In this document: one piece after another, positions 1 through 4,660 of the stretch
How positions within the stretch are numbered: position 1 is the first letter of the stretch
How the letters are laid out: the number at the start of each line of letters is the position of its first letter
Source of the DNA: an uncultured bacterium
Lineage (GTDB): Bacteria; Bacillota; Clostridia; Oscillospirales; Oscillospiraceae
DNA: 5,731 nt
Assembly: GCA_949288405.1 (NCBI GenBank)
Contig: CASEKM010000249.1
Span: 1-5,731, forward strand
Direction: 5' to 3'
The notes under the pieces: model-generated
What the model was told of the DNA's origin: nothing
What the model saw: the letters and a program-made list of their open reading frames with translations, nothing else
The model's database searches: none
Translations under genes and position numbers: made by a program

Positions 1-1367
1 CCACTGGGCCTTCTGCCAGAGTTCATAGGACGCCTCCAAATCGGTGCTGGCCAGGGCGGCGTCCATATAGGCGTCCACTGTCTCATTGGCGTAGGGGGAA
101 TACAGTGCGGAGCCGGAGTCCCCCGCCGTGTGGTACAGGTTGTACAGCTCCATAGGGGTGTGGGCCCCCCAGCCCCAGATCAGAGGCGCTGACAGGGCCC
201 GGTCATAGGCGGTGTCCCAGCCCACTCCCTCCAGGGTGCAGGCGATGCCCAACTCCTCCATCTGATTGGCGAAGTCGGCGCACAGGGCCTGGCGCACCGA
301 ATCTCCCGTGGAGTAGAGCAGATCCAGCTGAGCCCGCACCCCGTCCTTGTAGCGATAGCCGTCGTCGGATAGGAGCCAGCCCGCCTCCTCCAGCAGGGCG
401 GCGGCCCCGTCTGGGTCATAGGCCACTTCTGAGGCCTCGTTGTACCAGGGCAGGCCGTCGCACACGCTGTAGGCGGGGGAGCCGTAGCCGTTTAACACGT
501 GGTCGATCATCTCCTGGCGGTCCACCCCCATATTGATGGCCCGGCGCACCCGCACGTCGGAAGTGAAGTCGTTGCCCACCGTCCGGCCTGTTTCGTCCGT
601 CCCGGCGGGGACGGCGGGCAGGTTGAAGCCCCGGTTGTCCACGCTGTCATAGGCGGCCAGAGCGTAGCCGGAAACCTCCTGGTCGGAGTAGGTGGCGGAG
701 GTGTAGGCCACGTCCACCTGCCCCGCCTGGGCGGCCAGGAAGGCGGCGTCCTCCTCCATAAAGAGGATGACCACCCGGCGCATTTTTGGGGCCTCCCCGT
801 AGTAGTCCGGGTTGGCCTCCAAAATCACTTGCTGGCCCCGGTCCCACTGGACCAGGGTGTACCGGCCAGAGCCGATGGGCTGGGAGCCGTAGGCGGCCGG
901 GTCATAAGCGTGCTCCGGCAGGATGCCCACGTTGGCCATGGTGTAGGGCCAGATGGAGAAGGGCCGGGTCATGTGAAAGACCACCGTGGCCCCGTCCGCT
1001 GCCTCGGCGTAGTCCAGCATAGTGAAGTCGTTCACCGAGCTGGAGGTTTTGACCGTGTTGTAAGTGAAGGCCACGTCCTGGGCGGTCAGGGGTTCCCCGT
1101 CGGTGAAGGATACGTCGTCCCGGATGGTGACAGTCCAGGTGAGGCCGTCTTCGCTGACGGTGTACCCGGTGGCCAGGTCATAGCCGATGGTGAGATCCGG
1201 GTTGGTGACGGTGAGGGTGGACTGGATCAGGCCACCGTGTCCTCCCCCTGTACCGGGCCGGAGGGGGCCGAATGGCTGACAGGGGAATTTCCTTGACAGC
1301 CGGACAGGGGGAGGGAGAGAGCAAGAGCAATAGATAAAACAAAAGCTGAAAAGTGTTTTCGCTTCAC
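1..1367 (-). pseudogene. ABC importer substrate-binding lipoprotein (NikA/DppA-like, SBP_bac_5 family), frame-disrupted and cut by window edge
   Basis: The product would be a cell-surface lipoprotein that captures a solute, nickel chelate or peptide, for an ABC importer. The start is a GTG at 1367 with GAGG seven bases upstream. It opens with a classic lipoprotein signal: MKRKH, a hydrophobic stretch, then lipobox LSGC with Cys at residue 24. This frame continues through PVQGEDTVA and stops at 1229-1227 after 46 codons. The body lies in another frame, open without a stop from 1230 to base 1 (410 codons), beginning LIQSTLTVTNPDL. Family-typical pieces in order are DGEPLTAQDVAFTYNT, QPIGSGRY, NPDYYG, VRRAINMGVDRQEMI and YDPDGAAALLEEAGW. 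The body has no ATG before 1020, so it cannot be a complete gene alone. The segment that normally follows the signal, ending in an LDP-like motif, seems absent. It lies 42 nt after larC on the same strand, so nickel is a reasonable substrate guess, but family alone does not separate nickel from peptide binding. Confidence 0.8.
1227..1230 (-). other. Frame-change junction in the substrate-binding protein gene
   Basis: The signal-peptide frame reads GEDTVA and then TGA at 1229-1227. The body frame resumes at CTG, 1230-1228, as LIQSTL. One added base would join the frames. However, relatives as I remember them have about 20-25 more residues between the processed N-terminus and this point, so a deletion of roughly 60-75 nt is more likely than a one-base slip. 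No homopolymer run is present to explain a simple sequencing slip. Confidence 0.7.
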
Positions 1368-1409
1368 AGAGATACCTCTTTCTGAATTGGCTGGATGTGG
1401 GGGCGGACC

Positions 1410-2729
1410 TTACATCTTCCCCCAGACCTCCCGCATGACCTCCTGATAGGACAGGTCATGTTCCCGGGCCAGCGCCGCCGCCTCCTCAAATTCCGGCTTC
1501 ACATGGGTGAGGCCGTAGCCCTGGGCCAGCTTCAGGCCCACCGGGCCCCACTGGGTCTGGACCTGTCCGGTTTCCGGTGTCAGAAAATACTTGCCGCACC
1601 GCCACGCCCGTAAGCCGTTGGTGGTGGTCTCGGCGAGAATTTTTCGGGCCAGTTCCCCCTCCTGTGCCGGGCCGCACAGGACGGTGAGCACCCAGCCGGG
1701 ACGGCCCTTCTTCATGGTGCCGGGGACGGTGTACACGTCCAGGGCCCCCGCCTCCAACAGGCGGGAGGCGGCGAAGGCCAGGGCCTCGGGGGTCATGTCG
1801 TCGATGTTGCACACCAGCTCCACGATCTCCCCGTTGGCCTCCTGGGCCGTCTCCCCCCAGAAGGCCCGGACGCAGTTGGCCTGTTCAAACTCTTTCGTAC
1901 CGACGCCCACCCCCACGGCCTTGGTGACCATGACGGGCATGGGGCCGAATTTTTGGGCGAAGTGGGCCAGCAGGGCGGCCCCGGTGGGGGTGCACAGCTC
2001 CCCCTGGACGCTCCCGCCGTAGACGGGCACGCCGGTGAGCAGGTTGGCGGTGGCGGGGGCGGGGACGGGCATCACCCCGTGGGCGCACCGCACCGTGCCG
2101 CACCCCACATGGATGGGGGAGACGAGAATCTGCTCCGGCTGGAGCAGGGAGAGGGCATAGCACACCCCCGTCACGTCGGCCACCGCGTCCAGGGCCCCCA
2201 CCTCGTGGAAGTGCACGTCCCCCACGGGACAGCCGTGGGCCTTGGCCTCCGCCTGGGCGATGGCGTCATAGACAGCTTTGGCCTGGGCCTTCACCCCGTC
2301 GGGCAGGGGCAGGGCGTCGATGATCTCCCCGATGTGGCCCGGGGTGGCGTGGTGGTGACGGTGGTGGTGTTCTCCGTGGCTGTGGTCATGTCCGTGGCCG
2401 TGGTGGCGGTGGTCGTGGTCATGGGTATGTTCGTGATCATGGTCATGTTCGTGGTCGTGGTGCTCCTCAACGTGGAGGTGGACATGGTCGTGATGGGCCG
2501 CCTCTCGGGGGGCGGGCCTGGTCTCCTCCTGCCCGTCCACGGTGACCGCCATGTGGGTGCCCGCGATGCCGCAGGTGGAGGTTTTCTGGGCCTCCACCCG
2601 GACGCCGGAGAGGCCCAGGCTGTTCATGGTGTCCAGAAAGCCCTGCTTGTCCTCCAGCAGCTCGTACAGGGCGGCCATGAGCATATCCCCGGCGGCCCCC
2701 ATATTGCACTCGATGTAAAGCGTCTTCAT
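1410..2729 (-). CDS. larC: LarC, nickel-inserting enzyme of nickel-pincer nucleotide (NPN) cofactor synthesis
   Basis: LarC inserts nickel into pyridinium-3,5-bisthiocarboxylic acid mononucleotide in a CTP-dependent cyclometallation, the last step of NPN cofactor synthesis in the cytoplasm. The protein is 439 residues and complete. It starts MKTLYIECNMGAAGDM (the family's N-terminal GAxGDM signature). A His-rich insert spans residues 79-127, followed by DVHFHEVGALDAVADVTG at about 171-188. Later come NIDDMTPE at about 308-315 and MKKGRPG at about 339-345. In Lactiplantibacillus plantarum this protein is encoded as larC1/larC2 joined by programmed frameshifting; here it is one continuous frame. 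The ATG at 2729 has GGAGG nine bases upstream, inside the end of larB. The longer in-frame upstream extension is larB sequence read in the wrong frame. The ATG lies 1 nt past the ancestral larB stop and overlaps the shifted larB stop as ATGA, so translational coupling is likely. Confidence 0.95.
   Translation of the reverse strand: MKTLYIECNMGAAGDMLMAALYELLEDKQGFLDTMNSLGLSGVRVEAQKTSTCGIAGTHMAVTVDGQEETRPAPREAAHHDHVHLHVEEHHDHEHDHDHEHTHDHDHRHHGHGHDHSHGEHHHRHHHATPGHIGEIIDALPLPDGVKAQAKAVYDAIAQAEAKAHGCPVGDVHFHEVGALDAVADVTGVCYALSLLQPEQILVSPIHVGCGTVRCAHGVMPVPAPATANLLTGVPVYGGSVQGELCTPTGAALLAHFAQKFGPMPVMVTKAVGVGVGTKEFEQANCVRAFWGETAQEANGEIVELVCNIDDMTPEALAFAASRLLEAGALDVYTVPGTMKKGRPGWVLTVLCGPAQEGELARKILAETTTNGLRAWRCGKYFLTPETGQVQTQWGPVGLKLAQGYGLTHVKPEFEEAAALAREHDLSYQEVMREVWGKM
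2349..2495 (-). repeat. His-rich low-complexity segment within larC
   Basis: Residues 79-127 of LarC contain 27 histidines in 49 positions, mostly as alternating HD, HE and HG pairs with few other residue types. The DNA is correspondingly repetitive in CAT/CAC and GAC/GAT codons. Such tails and loops are typical of nickel-handling proteins (for example HypB and UreE) and occur in many LarC homologues. A nickel storage or delivery role is inferred. Confidence 0.9.
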
Positions 2730-3481
2730 ATCAGTGTTCCTCCAGACCTTCCATTTGGTTGATGCGGCTGGCCAGGAAACCCGCGCCGAAGCCGTTGTCT
2801 GCACCCGGAGGCGCAGGAGTTGAGCATGGACAGCAGGGCGGACAGGCCGCCGAAGCTGGCCCCATAGCCCACGCTGGTGGGGACAGCGATGACCGGGCAG
2901 TCCACCAGTCCCCCGATGACGGAGGCCAGAGCCCCCTCCATCCCCGCCACGGCCACCACGCACCGGGCGGACATGAGGGTGTCCAAATTGCCCAAAAGCC
3001 GGTGGAGCCCCGCCACCCCCACGTCGTAGAGGCGGGTCACCCGGTTGCCCATGGCCTCGGCGGTGAGGGCGGCCTCCTCCGCCACGGGGATGTCGCTGGT
3101 GCCCCCGGTGGCCACCACGATATTTCCCAGGGAATTCCGCTCGCCCGGGAAGGCGATGGCCAGCCGGGCCTCCGGATGGTAGTCCAGGGGGACGGTTTTG
3201 GACACCTTCTCTGCCGCCTCCGGGCCGATACGGGTGACCAGGATGTTTTGGCAGCCCCGTTCCCCCAGCTTGGCGGCGATGCCGGCGATCTGCTCCGGGG
3301 TCTTGCCCGCCCCGTAGATCACCTCCGCCGAACCCTGGCGGACGGAGCGGTGGAGATCCACCTTGGCGTAGCCCAAGTCTTCAAAGGGGGCCTCCTTCAG
3401 CTTCAGAAGGGCCTCCTCCGGGGCGGTCTCCCCGGCGGCCACCCCCCGGAGAAGGGCGAGAATGTCGTGCTTGTTGTCCAT
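2726..3481 (-). CDS. larB: LarB, NaAD carboxylase/hydrolase of NPN synthesis, with frameshifted C-terminus
   Basis: LarB converts nicotinic acid adenine dinucleotide to pyridinium-3,5-biscarboxylic acid mononucleotide, the first step of NPN synthesis; its C-terminal half is related to PurE. The start is ATG 3481 (MDNKHDILALL), with GGAGG six bases upstream. Residues 1-226 look normal: DLHRSVRQGSAEVIYG at 42-57, ATGGTSDIPVAEEA at 124-137, VAVAGMEGALASV at 176-188, PTSVGYGASFGGLSALL at 201-217, and NSCASG at 221-226. Cys223 matches the catalytic cysteine known from L. plantarum LarB (Cys221). After Gly226 the frame is lost, ending in 25 unrelated residues (starting CRQRLRRGF). The expected ending DNGFGAGFLAS...EEH is intact one base further along, with its own TGA at 2733-2731. 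About 14 nt coding for a VSVVNI-like stretch are missing. The gene starts 98 nt after larE. The product is probably impaired or dead if the sequence is correct. Confidence 0.9.
   Translation of the reverse strand: MDNKHDILALLRGVAAGETAPEEALLKLKEAPFEDLGYAKVDLHRSVRQGSAEVIYGAGKTPEQIAGIAAKLGERGCQNILVTRIGPEAAEKVSKTVPLDYHPEARLAIAFPGERNSLGNIVVATGGTSDIPVAEEAALTAEAMGNRVTRLYDVGVAGLHRLLGNLDTLMSARCVVAVAGMEGALASVIGGLVDCPVIAVPTSVGYGASFGGLSALLSMLNSCASGCRQRLRRGFPGQPHQPNGRSGGTLI
2800..2803 (-). other. Deletion/frameshift junction in larB
   Basis: Only the four bases TGCA separate the Gly226 codon (2806-2804) from the out-of-frame GAC codon at 2799 that opens DNGFGAGFLAS. LarB proteins normally read NSCAxGxxVVNIDNGFGAG across this point, so six codons (18 nt) are expected where four bases remain: a net loss of about 14 nt. 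Confidence 0.8.
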
Positions 3482-3540
3482 AGAAAAACCTCCGTTTCCG
3501 CTCAGGTGCGCGGAATCATCCTGCTGCGGGGCAATCCCGG

Positions 3541-3562
3541 CGGCCGCCATAGATTGCGGCCG
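3541..3562. other. Perfect 7-bp hairpin between larE and larB
   Basis: CGGCCGC and GCGGCCG flank the 8-nt loop CATAGATT in the 98-nt larE-larB gap. There is no T-run directly after it on either strand, so it does not look like an intrinsic terminator. It could be an intercistronic RNA stem affecting mRNA stability or relative expression. The rest of the gap holds the larB ribosome binding site and little else. Confidence 0.55.
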
Positions 3563-3579
3563 TCAGAATAACTTTTTTC

Positions 3580-4329
3580 TTACACTTCTCTGGCCTTTAA
3601 ATCCAAAACCGCCCCGTCAAAATCCCCCAGGGCGGCCAAAATTTCCTCCCGCTGTTCCAGGGCCAGGGCCATCTGCCCCTCCGGCACCTGGACCCGGGCC
3701 AGGCCGTGGAACAGCCGCACCCGGAAGTCCCGGAAGCCCAGGGCGTGGAGGGCGGTCTCCGCCCTCTCCACCTTTTGCAGGTCGGCGGCGATGATGGGGG
3801 CGCCGGTGGGGATGCGGGTGGCCAGACAGGCGTAGGCCGGCTTATCCCAGGTGAACAGCCCGGCCTCTTTGGACAGCCGCCGCACGTCGGCCTTGGTGAG
3901 GCCGCACTCCCGCAGGGGGGAGCGCACCTCAAGCTCCCGGATGGCCCGCATGCCGGGCCGGTCCCCGGCGTCGTCAGAGGCGTTGGTGCCGTCCAGCAGG
4001 AGGGCGTACCCGTCCTTTCGGGCCGCCTCCCGCAGGCGGGAGAACAGGGCCTTCTTGCAGAAGTAGCACCGCTCCGGCCCGTTAGCCGCCGCCCCGGGCA
4101 GGCTCAAAATGTCTACCTCCACCACCGTCATGGGCACGTCCAGCTCCCGGGCCAGCCGCAGGGCGTCCCGGTACTCAAACTCCGGCTGGAAGGCGGTTTT
4201 CACATAGTAGGCGCGGATGTCACAGCCGTACCGCTTGCCTGCCCACAGGAGCAGGGCGGAGTCCGTGCCCCCGGAGAAGGCCAGGGCGGCTTTGGGATGT
4301 GCGCGGAAAAATTCCTCCAGAGTGGGCAA
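3580..4329 (-). CDS. larE: LarE, ATP-dependent sulfur transferase of NPN cofactor synthesis
   Basis: LarE adenylates the carboxylates of the LarB product and replaces them with thiocarboxylates, giving the dithio ligand into which LarC puts nickel. It is a cytoplasmic PP-loop (N-type ATP pyrophosphatase) enzyme. The protein is 249 residues: the PP-loop SGGTDS is at 19-24, RCYFCKKALF at 87-96, LLDGTNASDDAGDRPG at 111-126, KPAYACLATRIPTG at 163-176, and a C-terminal FRVRLFHGLARVQVP at about 202-216. Cysteines 88, 91 and 168 match the three-cysteine pattern that I associate with LarE forms carrying a [4Fe-4S] cluster, rather than the single sacrificial cysteine of L. plantarum (Cys176). The start is TTG at 4329, six bases after AAAGGAGG; no ATG fits. 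A longer in-frame extension to 4572 runs through the promoter and leader and is rejected. It is the first gene of the lar unit, followed 98 nt later by larB. Confidence 0.93.
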   Translation of the reverse strand: MPTLEEFFRAHPKAALAFSGGTDSALLLWAGKRYGCDIRAYYVKTAFQPEFEYRDALRLARELDVPMTVVEVDILSLPGAAANGPERCYFCKKALFSRLREAARKDGYALLLDGTNASDDAGDRPGMRAIRELEVRSPLRECGLTKADVRRLSKEAGLFTWDKPAYACLATRIPTGAPIIAADLQKVERAETALHALGFRDFRVRLFHGLARVQVPEGQMALALEQREEILAALGDFDGAVLDLKAREV

Positions 4330-4340
4330 GGGGGGCCTCC
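4330..4340 (-). promoter_or_regulatory. larE ribosome binding site deciding the TTG start
   Basis: The strong Shine-Dalgarno core AGGAGG is separated by six C residues from the TTG at 4329; with the two preceding A it reads AAAGGAGG. This spacing is near optimal, and no ATG in the larE frame competes. The upstream neighbour CGGAGAAAA, which abuts and slightly overlaps this site, is complementary to a segment in the terminator loop. Confidence 0.75.
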
Positions 4341-4356
4341 TTTTCTCCGATTCACA

Positions 4357-4408
4357 GAAAAAGACGCCTGTTTCCTCCCCGCTTCGGCGGAGAAAAAGCA
4401 GGCGTCTT
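4357..4408 (-). terminator. Terminator-like hairpin (possible attenuator) in the larE leader
   Basis: On the transcribed strand AAGACGCCTG (4408-4399) pairs perfectly with CAGGCGTCTT (4370-4361). The pairing is followed at once by more T, giving a five-T run ending at about 4358. The 28-nt loop holds its own small stem, CCGC-CGAA-GCGG. The hairpin stands between the promoter and the larE ribosome binding site, so it would terminate the leader before larE unless overridden. Confidence 0.65.
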
Positions 4409-4435
4409 CGTGACACCGGTTGTAAAATCGCGCAG

Positions 4436-4457
4436 GGGCGGACCTGAGTGTCCGCCC
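4436..4457. repeat. Palindromic repeat copy 1 (GGGCGGAC / GTCCGCCC)
   Basis: Perfect 8-bp inverted repeat with a 6-nt loop, CTGAGT on the plus strand. It shares its stem sequence with the second copy 49 bases away. GGGGCGG-type palindromes like this are, as I recall, dispersed through intergenic regions of Oscillospiraceae genomes. In the larE leader RNA it would form a stable hairpin. Confidence 0.7.
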
Positions 4458-4484
4458 GGTTTTCAAAATACCCGTTGCGGCAGA

Positions 4485-4502
4485 GGCGGACGTTTGTCCG
4501 CC
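4485..4502. repeat. Palindromic repeat copy 2 (GGCGGAC / GTCCGCC)
   Basis: Perfect 7-bp inverted repeat with the 4-nt loop GTTT. The stem is the same as in the copy at 4436-4457, while the loop differs in length and sequence. Conserved stem with variable loop suggests selection on structure or a shared repeat family. Confidence 0.7.
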
Positions 4503-4506
4503 CGGC

Positions 4507-4542
4507 CCCGGCTTCGGCCGGGCAGCTCCGGCTCCCTGCCGG
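4507..4542. other. Two adjacent GC-rich hairpins at the 5' part of the larE leader
   Basis: CCCGGC-TTCG-GCCGGG at 4507-4522 is a perfect 6-bp stem with a tetraloop. Next to it, CCGGC-TCCCT-GCCGG at 4528-4542 forms a 5-bp stem, which competes with an alternative GGCAG/CTGCC pairing at 4521-4525 and 4536-4540. They begin the structured leader, before the two palindromic repeats and the terminator-like hairpin. Confidence 0.55.
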
Positions 4543-4562
4543 ATCTGAACTGCAGCATCTAT

Positions 4563-4593
4563 AATTTAACACTTGAAGTCCCCTTCAAGTCAA
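4563..4593 (-). promoter_or_regulatory. Probable larE-operon promoter with MerR-type operator dyad
   Basis: A -35 TTGACT (4593-4588) and a -10-like TAAATT (4568-4563) are separated by 19 bp, the over-long spacing typical of promoters activated by MerR-family regulators. A perfect 8-bp dyad, ACTTGAAG-GGGA-CTTCAAGT at 4590-4571, begins inside the -35 box and fills the spacer, as in AdhR/NmlR-type operators. The surroundings (about 4561-4625) are sharply AT-rich, with an A/T tract upstream of the -35. Transcription would start near 4556, leaving a leader of about 225 nt. No regulator gene is visible in the window. Confidence 0.7.
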
Positions 4594-4660
4594 GAGATAT
4601 TTCAAAAAATTTTCCTCTTTTTCACGCTGCGTTTTCAGAGCCCGAGGCGCACGATGGGCC

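Noticed and set aside
499..1296. Plus-strand open frame of 265 codons
   Set aside because: Antisense shadow of the substrate-binding protein body. The minus-strand translation shows clear family motifs; this one is Gly/Val/His-rich with no recognisable domain.
1400..1410. 11-base match GGGGCGGACCT at the larC end to the palindromic repeat at 4435-4445
   Set aside because: Only one half of the palindrome is present, with no matching GTCCGCC arm, and the match is short in a GC-rich genome; probably chance.
1953..2762. Plus-strand open frame of 269 codons with a long valine/methionine-rich, membrane-like stretch
   Set aside because: It is the antisense of larC; the apparent membrane segment is the complement of the CAT/CAC-rich His tract (GTG/ATG codons).
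2794..2810. Programmed ribosomal frameshift in larB
   Set aside because: There is no classic slippery heptamer, and a slip could not restore the five to six conserved residues that are missing from the DNA.
2730..2963. Extended larC start near 2963
   Set aside because: This N-terminal extension is larB read out of frame; the conserved LarC N-terminus starts at ATG 2729 with its own Shine-Dalgarno.
3482..3550. Extended larB start near 3550
   Set aside because: The ATG at 3481 has GGAGG six bases upstream and opens the conserved part; the extra 23 codons overlap the intercistronic hairpin.
4330..4572. Extended larE start near 4572, adding about 81 residues
   Set aside because: The extension begins inside the promoter spacer and reads through the hairpin-rich leader. 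The TTG at 4329 has a strong, well-spaced Shine-Dalgarno just before the conserved N-terminus.
4330..4660. Known nickel/cobalt (NiCo) riboswitch
   Set aside because: I could not match the leader to the conserved junction sequences I remember for that class; hairpins alone are not enough.
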